DNA of 64,000 nt from Planococcus halotolerans (GCF_003289955.1 NZ_QLZR01000009.1:1-64000), one strand, 5' to 3'. Positions 10,698-19,984 are shown, counted from the stretch's first letter. Program-made: numbers and translations. The notes: generated by a model not told the origin, from the letters alone.

Positions 10698-10725
10698 TTG
10701 ACTTATGGCAACAAAAGTGTAAAAT
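10698..10725 (+). promoter_or_regulatory. Promoter of the cysE-cysS operon
   Basis: TTGACT at 10698-10703 and TAAAAT at 10720-10725 with 16-base spacing, immediately after the gltX stop. The predicted start near 10732 lies just upstream of the T-box leader. Confidence 0.75.
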
Positions 10726-10743
10726 GAATTTACTATCAGAAAA

Positions 10744-10981
10744 TCGTTGACGAGAAGAAGTACATGTAGCATGCTCTCTAGAGAAGATCACCGCCGGCTG
10801 AAAGTGATCCGGGCCGCTGCCACATGGAAATGCCTCTCCGAGTGCTGAGTCGAATCGAGTAGACCAGACGTTTCACCTGCGTTAAAGGTGCCGAGAGAAA
10901 AAGGGTGATCCCTTTTTAATCAGAGTGGAACCGCGCAAGCATGCGTCTCTGTCAATTTATTGACAGGGGCGCTTTTTATTT
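10744..10981 (+). promoter_or_regulatory. T-box leader, cysteine specifier, controlling cysE-cysS
   Basis: A T-box riboswitch: uncharged tRNA-Cys would stabilise the antiterminator and switch the operon on. The T-box core AGAGTGGAACCGCG is at 10922-10935. The terminator is at 10943-10979 (GCGTCTCTGTCAA / TTGACAGGGGCGC, then T-run). Pairing CATGT with ACATG and GAGA with TCTC around the specifier loop places TGC (Cys) at 10831-10833. The acceptor-pairing bulge reads TGGA (10926-10929), which complements a U discriminator base; tRNA-Cys has U73. Two independent features therefore support cysteine. Confidence 0.92.
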
Positions 10982-11004
10982 TGCAGTAAAAGGAGTTGAA
11001 AGAG

Positions 11005-11667
11005 ATGTTCAAAGCGTTGAAAGAAGATGTGGATGTGGTTTTCGAGCAGGATCCGGCTGCCAGAAGCTTTCTAGAAGTGATCCTCACGTATTCCGGTTTG
11101 CATGCCATATGGGCACACCGGCTGGCGCATTTCTTCTTTAAGAATAAATTATTCTTCCTGGCACGTGTCATTTCGCAGATCAGTCGCTTTTTTACGGGTA
11201 TCGAGATCCATCCGGGAGCGGTGATCGGCCGCCGGTTCTTTATTGACCACGGGATGGGCGTCGTCATCGGGGAAACGTGTATCATCGGCGATAATGTCAC
11301 GCTTTTCCAAGGAGTGACCCTCGGCGGGACAGGAAAAGAGAGTGGAAAACGTCACCCGACACTCGAAGATAACGTTCTGGTGGCTACGGGCGCCAAAGTT
11401 CTAGGATCTATAACGATAGGTGAGGGTTCGAAAGTCGGAGCCGGTTCTGTCGTTTTGAGAAATGTACCGCCGAATTCGACGGTGGTTGGTATACCGGGGA
11501 AAGTGGTCATCCAGGATGGGGTGCGGATCAAGAAAGATTTCAACCACCAGGATTTGCCCGACCCGGTTGCAGATGTCTGCAACTCAATGGAAATGAAAAT
11601 CGCCGAACTCCGTCGCGAAGTGGAATTATTAAAACAAGCCAGAAAGAAAGAAGGGAATGCCGAATGA
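11005..11667 (+). CDS. cysE: Serine O-acetyltransferase
   Basis: Makes O-acetylserine from serine and acetyl-CoA, the first step of cysteine synthesis. The 220 residues have a helical N-terminal part and then a left-handed beta-helix of hexapeptide repeats ([21 protein letters not shown]) with the catalytic DH pair. Start ATG at 11005 is chosen over the TTG at 10996 because AAAGGAG is correctly spaced. The gene lies directly behind the Cys T-box and overlaps cysS by 4 bases. Confidence 0.96.
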   Translation: MFKALKEDVDVVFEQDPAARSFLEVILTYSGLHAIWAHRLAHFFFKNKLFFLARVISQISRFFTGIEIHPGAVIGRRFFIDHGMGVVIGETCIIGDNVTLFQGVTLGGTGKESGKRHPTLEDNVLVATGAKVLGSITIGEGSKVGAGSVVLRNVPPNSTVVGIPGKVVIQDGVRIKKDFNHQDLPDPVADVCNSMEMKIAELRREVELLKQARKKEGNAE

Positions 11668-13064
11668 CAATCCAGATTTTTAATTCACTGTCACGAACAA
11701 AAGAACCTTTTGTTCCGCTCGAAGAGGGCAAAGTCAAAATGTATGTATGTGGTCCGACTGTCTATAATTACATCCATATCGGCAATGCCCGTCCCGTCAT
11801 CGTTTACGATACGGTTCGCCGTTACCTCGAGTACCGGGGATATAATGTTCACTATATCTCGAACTTCACGGATGTCGATGATAAATTGATCAAGGCAGCC
11901 AATGAACTCGGAGAGACCGTACCGGAAATCGCTGAACGGTTTATCAAAGCCTATTTCGATAATACGGAAGCACTTGGCTGTGCAAAGGCTGACGCGCATC
12001 CGCGTGTTACCGAGCATATGGAGCAGATCATTGAATTTATCGAAGCGCTGATTGAGAAGGGCTTTGCTTATGAGTCACAGGGGGATGTTTATTATCGGAC
12101 CCGCAAATTCGAAGGCTATGGCAAATTGTCGCATCAATCGGTTGATGAATTGAAAGTCGGGGCGCGCATCGAAACCGGCGACAAAAAAGAAGATGAGTTG
12201 GACTTTGTGCTATGGAAAGCGGCGAAGCCGAATGAAATTTCCTGGGACAGCCCATGGGGCGAAGGGCGTCCGGGCTGGCACATCGAGTGCTCGGTGATGG
12301 CGCGCGAACATCTGGGGGATACAATCGATATCCACGCAGGCGGCCAGGATCTGACATTCCCGCACCACGAAAATGAGATTGCGCAGTCGGAAGCTTACAC
12401 AGGCAAACCGTTTGCCCGTTATTGGATGCATAATGGTTATATCAATATTGACAATGAAAAAATGTCGAAGTCATTGAATAACTTCGTGTTGGTGAATGAC
12501 ATCCTGAAAGAAATGGATCCACAGGTACTTCGTTTCTTCATGTTGTCGGTGCATTACCGCCATCCGATCAATTACTCGCAGCAATTGGTAGAAGATGCAG
12601 TGGCTGGACTGGAACGTCTGCGGACTTCTTATTCCAATCTGAAGCATCGCTTAAGTGTATCCGCTGAACTCGGAGACCATTCTGATATCTGGCTGGCAAA
12701 AATCGAAGAAATCAAAAAAGAATTCATTGAAACGATGGATGATGATTTCAACACGGCGCACGGCATTTCGAAGCTGTTTGATCTGTCCCGTCTGGCAAAC
12801 ACGTATCTATTGGAAAAACAGACTTCTTCCGAAGTGATGGAAACGTTCCTGTCAGTATTTGATGAATTAGCGGATGTACTCGGGTTGCCATTCAAACAGG
12901 AGGAAGAATTACTGGATGCAGAAGTCGAGGCTTTACTCTTGGAACGAATCGAAGCACGTAAAAACCGTGACTTTGCTCGTGCCGATGAAATCCGTGATTT
13001 ATTCAAGGAAAAGAATATCATCCTGGAAGATACGGCCCAAGGCACACGTTGGAAGAGGGGGTAA
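11664..13064 (+). CDS. cysS: Cysteinyl-tRNA synthetase
   Basis: Charges tRNA-Cys. The 466-residue class I synthetase has the zinc-site cysteine and HIGH-like region ([16 protein letters not shown], ~28-43), the second zinc ligands (HIECSVMA and [10 protein letters not shown]), and KMSKSLNN at about residue 267. It is coupled to cysE through an ATGA overlap, so cysteine supply and cysteine charging share the upstream T-box. Confidence 0.97.
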   Translation: MTIQIFNSLSRTKEPFVPLEEGKVKMYVCGPTVYNYIHIGNARPVIVYDTVRRYLEYRGYNVHYISNFTDVDDKLIKAANELGETVPEIAERFIKAYFDNTEALGCAKADAHPRVTEHMEQIIEFIEALIEKGFAYESQGDVYYRTRKFEGYGKLSHQSVDELKVGARIETGDKKEDELDFVLWKAAKPNEISWDSPWGEGRPGWHIECSVMAREHLGDTIDIHAGGQDLTFPHHENEIAQSEAYTGKPFARYWMHNGYINIDNEKMSKSLNNFVLVNDILKEMDPQVLRFFMLSVHYRHPINYSQQLVEDAVAGLERLRTSYSNLKHRLSVSAELGDHSDIWLAKIEEIKKEFIETMDDDFNTAHGISKLFDLSRLANTYLLEKQTSSEVMETFLSVFDELADVLGLPFKQEEELLDAEVEALLLERIEARKNRDFARADEIRDLFKEKNIILEDTAQGTRWKRG

Positions 13065-13068
13065 GGGC

Positions 13069-13488
13069 TTGGAAGGATTACGCAATCAGGATGTCGATCA
13101 ATTGAATGCCCTTGCGCTTGCCTATATGGGAGACGCGGTCTACGAGCAAGCTGTACGCGAGCATTTGCTGCGCTCAGGTCGGGTGAAACCGAATACGTTG
13201 CACCGGATGTCGACAACTTTCGTTTCTGCAAAAGCGCAGGCGATTGTGCTGAAGCGCTTGACGGAAGAAGAGTTCTTGTCAGAACAGGAACTGGCAGTCA
13301 TGCGCCGCGGCCGCAATGCCAAGTCCGGTTCAGTACCGAGAAACACCGACGTCCAGACCTATAATTTCAGTACGGCTTTTGAAGCTGTGCTGGGGTGGAA
13401 TTATCTAAAAGGCAATATAGAGCGGGTAACCGAAATCATTACGTATGCCATCAATATAATAGAAGAGCTGAGAGGAGTGATCAAATGA
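13069..13488 (+). CDS. mrnC: Mini-ribonuclease III
   Basis: MrnC trims the ends of 23S rRNA precursor. It has an RNase III catalytic domain without the dsRNA-binding domain. The 139-residue product fits the family (~140), with [12 protein letters not shown] carrying catalytic acids near the N-terminus and [10 protein letters not shown] near the end. The TTG at 13069 is the best start: AGAGGGGG lies ~7 bases upstream and the protein then begins at the usual family position. The reading frame extends further upstream inside cysS, but that part is not family-like. Confidence 0.92.
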   Translation: MEGLRNQDVDQLNALALAYMGDAVYEQAVREHLLRSGRVKPNTLHRMSTTFVSAKAQAIVLKRLTEEEFLSEQELAVMRRGRNAKSGSVPRNTDVQTYNFSTAFEAVLGWNYLKGNIERVTEIITYAINIIEELRGVIK

Positions 13489-14237
13489 CGGAGGAATTGG
13501 AACCGGAAATCATTGGCGGTAAAAACCCGGTGCTTGAAGCATTGCGGGCGGACCGGGATATCAATAAAATCTGGATTGCTGAAGGCGTCCAGAAAAAAGG
13601 GATTGCTGAACTTCTGCAATTGGCGAAGGAAAAGAAAGTTATCGTCCAGTTTGTGCCTAAGAAAAAAATCGACGGTTTGACGGATTCGAACCATCAGGGA
13701 ATAGCGGCGGCGGTTGCTGCCTATAATTACGCGGAACTGGATGATTTATTTAAGGTGGCGGAATCCCGTTCGGAAGATCCGTTCTTTCTGATACTTGATG
13801 AGTTGGAAGATCCGCATAATCTGGGATCAATCATGCGGACGGCGGATGCAGTAGGCGCACATGGTTTGATTATTCCTAAACGCCGGGCAGTCGGTTTGAC
13901 GGCTGTCGTGGCCAAGGCTTCCACCGGTGCCATCGAACATATTCCGGTAGTGAGAGTTAATAATCTTTCGCAGATTGTGGATGAGTTGAAAAAGCGCAAC
14001 GTCTGGATTGCCGGAACTGACGCAAAAGAATCGGTGGATTACCGGAAGATGGATGCTTCATTGCCGCTGGCGGTCATTATCGGCAGTGAAGGAAAAGGGA
14101 TGAGCCGGATCCTGCGCGAGAAATGCGATTTCCTATACCAGCTGCCGATGGTCGGCCATGTTACTTCCCTGAATGCTTCCGTGGCAGCGAGCCTGCTCAT
14201 GTACGAAGTCTACCGGAAGCGCAACCCGATAGGTTAA
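13485..14237 (+). CDS. rlmB: 23S rRNA 2'-O-methyltransferase RlmB (SpoU family)
   Basis: A 250-residue SPOUT methyltransferase. The N-terminal L30e-like domain begins [12 protein letters not shown]. The C-terminal knot carries the three SpoU motifs: [30 protein letters not shown] and [21 protein letters not shown] (quoted in part). By homology it methylates G2251 (E. coli numbering), though Bacillales YacO members are not all tested. The ATG at 13485 overlaps the mrnC stop (ATGA). Confidence 0.93.
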   Translation: MTEELEPEIIGGKNPVLEALRADRDINKIWIAEGVQKKGIAELLQLAKEKKVIVQFVPKKKIDGLTDSNHQGIAAAVAAYNYAELDDLFKVAESRSEDPFFLILDELEDPHNLGSIMRTADAVGAHGLIIPKRRAVGLTAVVAKASTGAIEHIPVVRVNNLSQIVDELKKRNVWIAGTDAKESVDYRKMDASLPLAVIIGSEGKGMSRILREKCDFLYQLPMVGHVTSLNASVAASLLMYEVYRKRNPIG

Positions 14238-14242
14238 GCGAT

Positions 14243-14752
14243 ATGAATATTCTGCTGGTTGATGGCTATAACATCATTGGAGACTGGGTGGAACTAAGGG
14301 AATTAAAGAAAGATAAGCTGGCTTCCGCCAGAGATCGGCTGATTGACAGGATGGCGGAGTACCGCGGTTATAAAGGATGGCGAGTCATAATTGTATTCGA
14401 TGCGCATCTGGTGCCGGGGATAGAAGCGCGAAATCTGACTTCGGACGTTGAAGTCATTTTCACAAAAGAGAGCGAGACCGCAGATGAACGAATAGAGAAA
14501 CTGGCGGTCAGCCTGAATAATCGGCGCGACCAGGTTTACGTGGCAACTTCGGATTCCACCGAGCAATGGGTGATCTTCGCCAAAGGCGCCCTTCGGATCT
14601 CCGCCAGGGAGTTGGAAATTGAAGTGGCAGAAATCCAAAAAAGGATTTCGGAGAAGGTGAAGGAAATACAACGACAGCAGGCAATTTCCAAGATTGCCTT
14701 GCCGACTGAAATTGCAGAAATATTTGAAAAATGGCGCCGTGGGATGAAATGA
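14243..14752 (+). CDS. rae1: NYN-domain ribosome-dependent endoribonuclease Rae1 (YacP)
   Basis: Rae1 cleaves mRNA in the ribosomal A site in B. subtilis. The 169-residue product matches in length and begins MNILLVDGYNIIGDW, with the first NYN/PIN acidic residue. DERIEKLAV and VYVATSDSTEQWVIF hold the other catalytic-region acids. The ATG at 14243 is placed 5 bases after the rlmB stop; the long upstream extension of the frame overlaps rlmB and is rejected. Confidence 0.92.
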   Translation: MNILLVDGYNIIGDWVELRELKKDKLASARDRLIDRMAEYRGYKGWRVIIVFDAHLVPGIEARNLTSDVEVIFTKESETADERIEKLAVSLNNRRDQVYVATSDSTEQWVIFAKGALRISARELEIEVAEIQKRISEKVKEIQRQQAISKIALPTEIAEIFEKWRRGMK

Positions 14753-14756
14753 TAGG

Positions 14757-14786
14757 TTGACGCTCAATTTTTAGTTCCTGTATACT
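14757..14786 (+). promoter_or_regulatory. Promoter of sigH
   Basis: TTGACG at 14757-14762 and TATACT at 14781-14786 with 18-base spacing, starting 4 bases after the rae1 stop and about 35 bases before the sigH start codon. Confidence 0.75.
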
Positions 14787-14822
14787 GATGATATCGAGGT
14801 TCGCGCGACCGGAGGGATAACC

Positions 14823-15473
14823 GTGGGAAATCAGGAACAAGTTCAAGCCCGGCGATTTATGGAAATGACAGATGAGGAACTTGTCAGTTTGGTCCACGAC
14901 GGAAATACCGAAGCATTGGATTTTCTGATCAATAAATTTCGGCATTTCGTACGGATGAAAGCCCGTTCTTATTTTCTGATCGGTGCTGACAAAGAAGACA
15001 TTATCCAGGAAGGCATGATTGGCCTGTATAAAGCCATCCGTGATTTCCGCAGCGATAAACTGTCTTCTTTCAGGGCGTTCGCTGAATTGTGCATCATCCG
15101 GCAAATCATCACCGCCATCAAGACTGCCACGCGCCAGAAACATATTCCGTTGAATTCCTATGTGTCTCTGGACAAGCCCATTTATGATGAAGAATCTGAC
15201 CGTACGCTGATGGATGTCCTGACCGACAATGGTGTGGACGATCCGCAGCAGCTGATGATCAATAATGAAGAATTCATGTATATGGAAGAAAAAATGGGTG
15301 AAGTGCTCAGTGAACTGGAGCGCGAAGTGCTGGCGTTGTATCTGGACGGCCAGACCTATCAGGAAATATCAGAAAAATTGGAGCGCCACGTCAAATCAAT
15401 CGACAACGCGCTTCAGCGGGTCAAGCGGAAGTTGGAGCGGCATCTGCAAATAGATGAAACCCGCACCTCCTGA
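14823..15473 (+). CDS. sigH: RNA polymerase sigma factor SigH (sigma-30)
   Basis: A 216-residue sigma-70-family factor, the usual length for SigH, with region 2 (ALDFLINKFRHFVRMKAR to GLYKAIRDF) and a region 4 helix-turn-helix near the C-terminus (TYQEISEKLERHVKSIDNAL). In Bacillus it drives early sporulation and competence genes; whether this organism sporulates cannot be told from the window. Start is GTG at 14823 with GGAGGG upstream. It sits at the standard position between rae1 and rpmGB. Confidence 0.93.
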   Translation: MGNQEQVQARRFMEMTDEELVSLVHDGNTEALDFLINKFRHFVRMKARSYFLIGADKEDIIQEGMIGLYKAIRDFRSDKLSSFRAFAELCIIRQIITAIKTATRQKHIPLNSYVSLDKPIYDEESDRTLMDVLTDNGVDDPQQLMINNEEFMYMEEKMGEVLSELEREVLALYLDGQTYQEISEKLERHVKSIDNALQRVKRKLERHLQIDETRTS

Positions 15474-15543
15474 TGTGCTGTTGACATGGAAGTTTTAAGG
15501 TGATAACCTTGAAAAAGCTGCAAACTCGAATAGGGTGAGGAAA

Positions 15544-15690
15544 ATGGCTAAAAAAATCGTTTTAAGCTGCTCGAAATGTGCATCCCGCAATTATACGGTT
15601 CCTGCGAAAGCGGAATCTAGCACACGTTTGGAACTTAATAAATTCTGTGCTCATTGCAATGGGCATACCGTGCATAAACAAACGTTATGA
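15544..15690 (+). CDS. rpmGB: 50S ribosomal protein L33, zinc-binding type
   Basis: A 48-residue ORF starting ATGGCTAAAAAAATC with GGTGAGG upstream. Two CxxC pairs (C9, C12, C35, C38) mark the zinc-binding C+ form of L33. Its place between sigH and secE is the standard site of rpmGB in Bacillales. B. subtilis carries further L33 genes elsewhere, so this one may not be the only copy. Confidence 0.93.
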   Translation: MAKKIVLSCSKCASRNYTVPAKAESSTRLELNKFCAHCNGHTVHKQTL

Positions 15691-15748
15691 ATTTAAGTGA
15701 ATGCCGAACGATATAGAGTGATTTTTAAACTTCGGAGGTTTTTGAACA

Positions 15749-15934
15749 ATGGGTAACATTGGCGATTTCTTTAAAAACGTCGTTTCGGAAATGAGAAAAG
15801 TAAGTTGGCCTAAACGCAAGGAACTGACACGCTATACAATCGTCGTTCTTTCCACGTGTATCTTCATGGCACTTTTCTTCGCATTGATCGATACAGGCAT
15901 CTCGGAATTATTCCGTTGGTTCTTAGCGCTGTAA
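15749..15934 (+). CDS. secE: Preprotein translocase subunit SecE
   Basis: A small clamp protein of the SecYEG translocon. The 61 residues hold the cytoplasmic amphipathic motif SEMRKVSWPKRKELTRYT followed by a single membrane helix (IVVLSTCIFMALFFALI). The start has CGGAGG upstream. It is followed by a weak terminator-like hairpin and then nusG, the usual neighbour. Confidence 0.96.
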   Translation: MGNIGDFFKNVVSEMRKVSWPKRKELTRYTIVVLSTCIFMALFFALIDTGISELFRWFLAL

Positions 15935-15970
15935 CAGATAAGCGCGCAACTAGAATAATGCATAAAAAAT

Positions 15971-16000
15971 AGCCCGTCATTCTACGAGAACGGGTTTTTT
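15971..16000 (+). terminator. Weak terminator between secE and nusG
   Basis: CCCGT / ACGGG stem with a 12-base loop, preceded by AAAAAAT and followed by GTTTTTTC. The short stem suggests partial termination between secE and nusG. Confidence 0.55.
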
Positions 16001-16042
16001 CATTTGGAAAAAAGGAGGGATGGACGTTCAGTCCGTGCGATT

Positions 16043-16576
16043 ATGGAAAAGAATTGGTACGTAGTTCACACATATTCCGGTTATGAAAATAAAGTCAAAG
16101 CCAATTTGGAAAAGCGTGTCGAAACAATGGGCATGCAGGATAAGATTTTTCGCGTCATTATTCCCGAAGAACAGGAAACTGATTTTAAAGACGGCAAAAA
16201 ACGCACAGTAATGCGCAAGACTTTCCCGGGTTATGTTCTGGTCGAATTGATCATGACAGACGAATCCTGGTATGTTGTCCGCAATACGCCTGGAGTAACC
16301 GGATTTATCGGTTCTTCAGGAGGCGGAGCCAAGCCTACGCCGCTGCTTGATGAAGAAGTTGATTTCATCCTGAAGCAGATGGGCATGACAGAACGCCGTG
16401 TGGACATCAACTTTGCGGTTGCTGATATTGTCGAAGTCATGGAAGGGCCATTCGCGAACTTCCAGGGCAAAGTAGAAGAAATCGATGAGACAAAAGGCAA
16501 AGTAAAAGTTTCCATTGATATCTTCGGCCGTGAGACGAAAATGGAGCTTGATTTCGAGCAAGTTCAAAAAATATAA
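16043..16576 (+). CDS. nusG: Transcription termination/antitermination factor NusG
   Basis: The 177-residue protein begins MEKNWYVVHTYSGYENK, the normal NusG N-terminus, with the NGN domain first and the KOW domain at VMEGPFANFQGKVEEID near residue 130. It binds RNA polymerase and affects pausing and Rho-dependent termination. The start is odd: the strong AAAGGAGGG at 16011-16019 is about 24 bases upstream of the ATG at 16043 and closely abuts an out-of-frame ATG at 16020. No other Shine-Dalgarno sequence is seen near 16043. Confidence 0.93.
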   Translation: MEKNWYVVHTYSGYENKVKANLEKRVETMGMQDKIFRVIIPEEQETDFKDGKKRTVMRKTFPGYVLVELIMTDESWYVVRNTPGVTGFIGSSGGGAKPTPLLDEEVDFILKQMGMTERRVDINFAVADIVEVMEGPFANFQGKVEEIDETKGKVKVSIDIFGRETKMELDFEQVQKI

Positions 16577-16740
16577 AAGCCGCTTGCTATTCCGGAGCGG
16601 AAGTGGTATTATTTCATAGGTCAGACTGTCATAGGACAATCTGTACAATTTAGCTAATTCTATCAACATAGTTGACAGACAGATATTGAGTGGGAGGGGA
16701 AACCCTATTACCACATCACGGACTTAAGGAGGTGTGTTTC

Positions 16741-17166
16741 GTGGCTAAAAAAGTGATTAAAGTTGTAAAATTGCAGATTCCTGCAGCAAAAGCAAACCCA
16801 GCTCCACCGGTTGGACCTGCACTAGGTCAAGCAGGTGTTAACATCATGGGCTTCTGTAAAGAGTTCAACGCACGTACTGCTGAACAAGCAGGACTGATCA
16901 TTCCAGTTGAGATTTCGGTATTTGAAGACCGTTCATTTACATTCATTACGAAAACTCCACCCGCTGCTGTTCTTTTGAAAAAAGCGGCTGGTATTGAATC
17001 AGGTTCAGGCGAACCGAACCGCAACAAAGTAGCGACTGTTAAACGCGATCAAGTTCGCGAAATCGCAGAAACTAAAATGCCAGATCTAAATGCCGCTTCA
17101 GTTGAAGCTGCAATGTTGATGGTTGAAGGTACTGCTCGCAGCATGGGCATTACTATCGAAGACTAA
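16741..17166 (+). CDS. rplK: 50S ribosomal protein L11
   Basis: L11 forms the GTPase-associated centre with 23S rRNA and is needed for RelA-type stringent signalling. The 141-residue protein has [16 protein letters not shown] at residues ~19-34 and the C-terminal rRNA-binding domain with GTARSMGI. Start is GTG at 16741, preceded by AAGGAGGTG. It precedes rplA as in all Bacillales. Confidence 0.97.
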   Translation: MAKKVIKVVKLQIPAAKANPAPPVGPALGQAGVNIMGFCKEFNARTAEQAGLIIPVEISVFEDRSFTFITKTPPAAVLLKKAAGIESGSGEPNRNKVATVKRDQVREIAETKMPDLNAASVEAAMLMVEGTARSMGITIED

Positions 17167-17226
17167 TCTAGAAGTTGTTTTTGGACGGGTTGCGCAAGTT
17201 CGTAAAGGGCTGCGCAGCCTTTAATC

Positions 17227-17253
17227 GTGGGAGGTTCAAGACCGCTCGACCAC
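17227..17253 (+). promoter_or_regulatory. Putative L1-binding autoregulatory site before rplA
   Basis: GTGG (17227-17230) pairs with CCAC (17250-17253), and the adjoining GAG pairs with CTC with an asymmetric GA bulge on the 3' side. This resembles the L1-binding fold found in L11-L1 mRNAs. It lies 20 bases upstream of the rplA start. The assignment rests on the fold only. Confidence 0.4.
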
Positions 17254-17272
17254 AACAAGGAGGACATTTAAA

Positions 17273-17971
17273 ATGGCTAAAACAGGCAAAAAGCTGCGCG
17301 AAGCAGCAAAATTAATCGACCGTACTAACCTTTATGATGCAAAAGAAGCGATTGAACTTGCGAAAAAAGCAAGCACAGTCAACTTCGATGCAACAGTAGA
17401 AGTAGCTTTCCGTCTTGGAATCGATACGCGTAAGAACGACCAGCAAATCCGTGGAGCAGTAGTGCTTCCAAACGGTACTGGTAAAACTCAAAGCGTATTG
17501 GTATTCGCTAAAGGCGATAAGATTAAAGAAGCAGAAGCAGCTGGAGCGGATTACGTAGGCGATGCTGACTATATCCAAAAAATCCAACAAGGATGGTTTG
17601 ACTTCGACGTGATCGTAGCAACACCTGACATGATGGGTGAAGTTGGTAAAATCGGTCGCGTATTAGGACCAAAAGGCTTGATGCCGAACCCGAAAACAGG
17701 AACTGTTACATTTGATGTAGCTAAAGCTGTTCAGGAAATCAAAGCTGGTAAAGTGGAATACCGTGCAGACAAAACAGGTATCATCCACGCGCCAATCGGA
17801 AAAGTTTCTTTCGATGACAGCAAACTTGCTGAAAACTTGGAAGCGATCTACGATGTAGTTGTCAAAGCTAAACCGGCAACTGCTAAAGGGACTTACATTA
17901 AATCACTTAACGTTACTACTACAATGGGACCTGCTGTAAAAGTTGACCCAACGAAAGTTGTCGTTAAATAA
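17273..17971 (+). CDS. rplA: 50S ribosomal protein L1
   Basis: L1 forms the mobile L1 stalk that interacts with E-site tRNA. The 232 residues include [18 protein letters not shown] (~128-145), the family signature, and a C-terminal [11 protein letters not shown]. The ATG has AAGGAGG upstream. It probably represses its own mRNA through the hairpin just before the gene. Confidence 0.97.
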   Translation: MAKTGKKLREAAKLIDRTNLYDAKEAIELAKKASTVNFDATVEVAFRLGIDTRKNDQQIRGAVVLPNGTGKTQSVLVFAKGDKIKEAEAAGADYVGDADYIQKIQQGWFDFDVIVATPDMMGEVGKIGRVLGPKGLMPNPKTGTVTFDVAKAVQEIKAGKVEYRADKTGIIHAPIGKVSFDDSKLAENLEAIYDVVVKAKPATAKGTYIKSLNVTTTMGPAVKVDPTKVVVK

Positions 17972-17975
17972 TTTA

Positions 17976-18004
17976 TTGACATCACACAATATCTCGGCTA
18001 TAAT
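17976..18004 (+). promoter_or_regulatory. Consensus promoter of rplJ-rplL
   Basis: TTGACA (17976-17981) and TATAAT (17999-18004) with 17-base spacing: a perfect SigA consensus promoter located just after the rplA stop. Confidence 0.92.
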
Positions 18005-18010
18005 AGCGGA

Positions 18011-18150
18011 GTTGTGAAATATACGTTTGTACCGCAGACAGCAGGGGCGCAAGTCGCTTAAATTATCCCTGCCGAGGACAATGAATTCAGTAAACATCTT
18101 TTGATGCTGACTTTATGCCTCTGTGTCTGTAATGGACCAGAGGCTTTTCT
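18011..18150 (+). ncRNA. Ribosomal protein L10 leader RNA
   Basis: This is the 5' leader of rplJ-rplL, which binds the L10(L12) complex in Firmicutes and controls readthrough. It contains the CCGCAGACAGCAGG ... CCTGCCGAGG pairing (18032-18076) typical of the L10 leader and ends in an attenuator hairpin GCCTCTG / CAGAGGC (18117-18144) followed by TTTTCTT. Position and motif agree; the full covariance fold was not computed. Confidence 0.85.
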
Positions 18151-18192
18151 TATGGAAACGGTATGAATGGAAAATCTATGGGAGGTGCCAAA

Positions 18193-18699
18193 ATGACAAA
18201 AGCAGTTGAAACGAAAAAAGTTGTCGTGCAAACAATCGCTGATAAATTCGGCTCTGCAGCTTCTGTAGTAGTTGTTGATTACCGCGGATTGAACGTTGCA
18301 CAATTAACAGAACTTCGTAAACAGCTTCGTGAAGCAGGCGTTGAGTTTAAAGTTTACAAAAACTCAATGACTCGCCGTGCTACTGAAATGCATGGTCTTG
18401 AAGCGATCAACGAACACTTTACAGGTCCTAACGCTATCGCATTCTCTAACGAAGATGTTGTAGCGCCAGCGAGAATCATCAACGATTTCGCGAAAAAGAA
18501 CGAAGCGCTTGAAATTAAAGCAGGCGTTATCGAAGGTGCTGTATCTTCTGCGGAAGATATCAAAGCATTGGCAGAACTTCCATCACGCGATGGTCTATTG
18601 TCTATGCTACTTAGCGTACTTCAAGCTCCAGTCCGCAACTTTGCTGCTACAACAAAAGCAGTTGCAGACCAAAAAGAAGAACAAGAACAAGGCGCTTAA
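18193..18699 (+). CDS. rplJ: 50S ribosomal protein L10
   Basis: L10 anchors the L7/L12 dimers at the stalk base. The 168 residues begin [19 protein letters not shown], with [20 protein letters not shown] following, and a C-terminal L12-binding helix. The ATG at 18193 has GGGAGGTG upstream; an in-frame ATG at 18163 falls closely after the attenuator and is less likely. Expression is controlled by the L10 leader. Confidence 0.96.
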   Translation: MTKAVETKKVVVQTIADKFGSAASVVVVDYRGLNVAQLTELRKQLREAGVEFKVYKNSMTRRATEMHGLEAINEHFTGPNAIAFSNEDVVAPARIINDFAKKNEALEIKAGVIEGAVSSAEDIKALAELPSRDGLLSMLLSVLQAPVRNFAATTKAVADQKEEQEQGA

Positions 18700-18753
18700 T
18701 CTCTTAGTTGCCTAGCAATACAAAAAAATTACCTATCATAGGAGGAACTAATA

Positions 18754-19116
18754 ATGACACAAGAACAAATCTTAGACGCAATCAAAGAAATGACAGTTCT
18801 ACAACTTAACGACCTAGTAAAAGCAATCGAAGACGAATTCGGCGTAACTGCTGCTGCTCCTGTAGCTGCTGCAGCTGGCGGCGGCGCTGCTGCTGCTGAA
18901 GAGCAAACTGAATTTGATGTAATCCTTACTTCTGCTGGAGACCAAAAAATCAAAGTTATCAAAGCAGTACGCGAAGTAACTGGCCTTGGCTTGAAAGAAG
19001 CTAAAGCACTAGTTGACGAAGCTCCTAAAGCTCTTAAAGAAGGCGTTTCTAAAGAAGATGCAGAAGAAATCAAAGGCAAACTTGAAGAAGTTGGCGCTGG
19101 AGTAGAAGTTAAATAA
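18754..19116 (+). CDS. rplL: 50S ribosomal protein L7/L12
   Basis: The multicopy stalk protein that recruits translation factors. The 120 residues comprise an N-terminal dimerisation helix, an Ala/Gly-rich hinge ([18 protein letters not shown], ~35-50) and the C-terminal factor-binding domain with [21 protein letters not shown] precedes the ATG. A strong terminator follows. Confidence 0.97.
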   Translation: MTQEQILDAIKEMTVLQLNDLVKAIEDEFGVTAAAPVAAAAGGGAAAAEEQTEFDVILTSAGDQKIKVIKAVREVTGLGLKEAKALVDEAPKALKEGVSKEDAEEIKGKLEEVGAGVEVK

Positions 19117-19145
19117 TTTAATTTCTGAACCTAAATAGCAATATA

Positions 19146-19185
19146 GAAAAAGCTCGTCAGTGTATACCGACGAGCTTTTTCTTCA
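19146..19185 (+). terminator. Terminator after rplL
   Basis: GAAAAAGCTCGTC pairs with GACGAGCTTTTTC around a 10-base loop, followed by TTCATTTT. It ends the rplJ-rplL transcript before the methyltransferase gene. Confidence 0.88.
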
Positions 19186-19237
19186 TTTTAAAATTAATAT
19201 CGTCGCCGCTGGTTGATTAATGTAAGGAGGGCTTCTT

Positions 19238-19840
19238 ATGTCACAACATTATTATTCCAAAAATCCTCAAACAACAAGCAAACCCCAAGAATGGGATTTT
19301 ACATTGCGAGGCGAAAAATTCCATTTCCAGACGGATGCAGGTGTTTTCAGCAAGAATGAAGTGGACTTCGGTTCCCGAGTGTTGATTGAAGCTTTTGAAG
19401 ATTCTGCTGTAGAAGGTCCGGTATTGGATGTCGGCTGCGGTTATGGGCCAATCGGAATTGCCATCGCAAAATCATTTCCCCGGAAAAAAGTTCATATGGT
19501 GGATGTGAATACACGCGCCATTGAACTTGCCAAAAAAAATTCGATGAAAAATAATGTGGAAAATGTTGAAGTCTATGAGAGTGATGGACTTTCTGCTGTT
19601 GAAGAGGAAGGGTTTTCTGCAATTTTGACCAATCCGCCGATACGTGCAGGAAAGGAAACAGTTTTCAGATTTTACGAGGAAGCATGCAAGAAGATTGCGC
19701 CTGGCGGATCGCTGTGGGTTGTAATCCAGAAAAAGCAGGGAGCTCCTTCGACGCAGGAAAAACTGGAAGAGCTTTTTGGCAATTGCCGTGTGGCGGAAAA
19801 GAAGAAGGGATACTTCATTTTTGAGGCCAGAAAAGTTTGA
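19238..19840 (+). CDS. Class I SAM methyltransferase, RsmC-like (YbxB family)
   Basis: The 200-residue protein has the SAM-binding motif LDVGCGYGPIGIAIA at about 66-80 and the catalytic-region NPPIRAGKE at about 131-139, the form seen in RsmC/RlmG-type guanine-N2 methyltransferases. Such YbxB proteins are annotated as 16S rRNA m2G1207 methyltransferases, but the exact target is inferred. It lies between rplL and rpoB as in B. subtilis and has AAGGAGGG upstream. Confidence 0.88.
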   Translation: MSQHYYSKNPQTTSKPQEWDFTLRGEKFHFQTDAGVFSKNEVDFGSRVLIEAFEDSAVEGPVLDVGCGYGPIGIAIAKSFPRKKVHMVDVNTRAIELAKKNSMKNNVENVEVYESDGLSAVEEEGFSAILTNPPIRAGKETVFRFYEEACKKIAPGGSLWVVIQKKQGAPSTQEKLEELFGNCRVAEKKKGYFIFEARKV

Positions 19841-19841
19841 C

Positions 19842-19868
19842 TTGACAAAATCCCTATGATATTATAAT
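19842..19868 (+). promoter_or_regulatory. Promoter of rpoB-rpoC
   Basis: TTGACA (19842-19847) and TATAAT (19863-19868), both perfect boxes but at short 15-base spacing. It lies at the end of the methyltransferase gene and would give a leader of about 180 bases. Confidence 0.7.
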
Positions 19869-19949
19869 GAAATGCAAAATTTATTATTTTGAGGTCGTTT
19901 GCCCTTTTTCGGGCAGAGCATGGCGACAGTACCAGTCACGTGTTAACCG

Positions 19950-19984
19950 AAAATGAGCTGATTTATTGGTCTCGTTTTCTTTTT
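19950..19984 (+). terminator. Attenuator-like hairpin in the rpoB leader
   Basis: AAAATGAG (19950-19957) pairs with CTCGTTTT (19971-19978), one G-T pair, followed by CTTTTTG. It lies between the rpoB promoter and start codon, so it could attenuate rpoBC transcription. The stem is modest. Confidence 0.5.

Noticed and set aside
12629..13231. 200-codon open frame on the - strand, antisense to cysS and mrnC
   Set aside because: It lies opposite two well-recognised genes, has low-complexity Ser/Arg-rich translation and no ribosome-binding site or family resemblance.
14508..15143. 211-codon - strand frame opposite rae1 and sigH
   Set aside because: Shadow of two conserved genes, spanning their promoter region; no recognisable domain.
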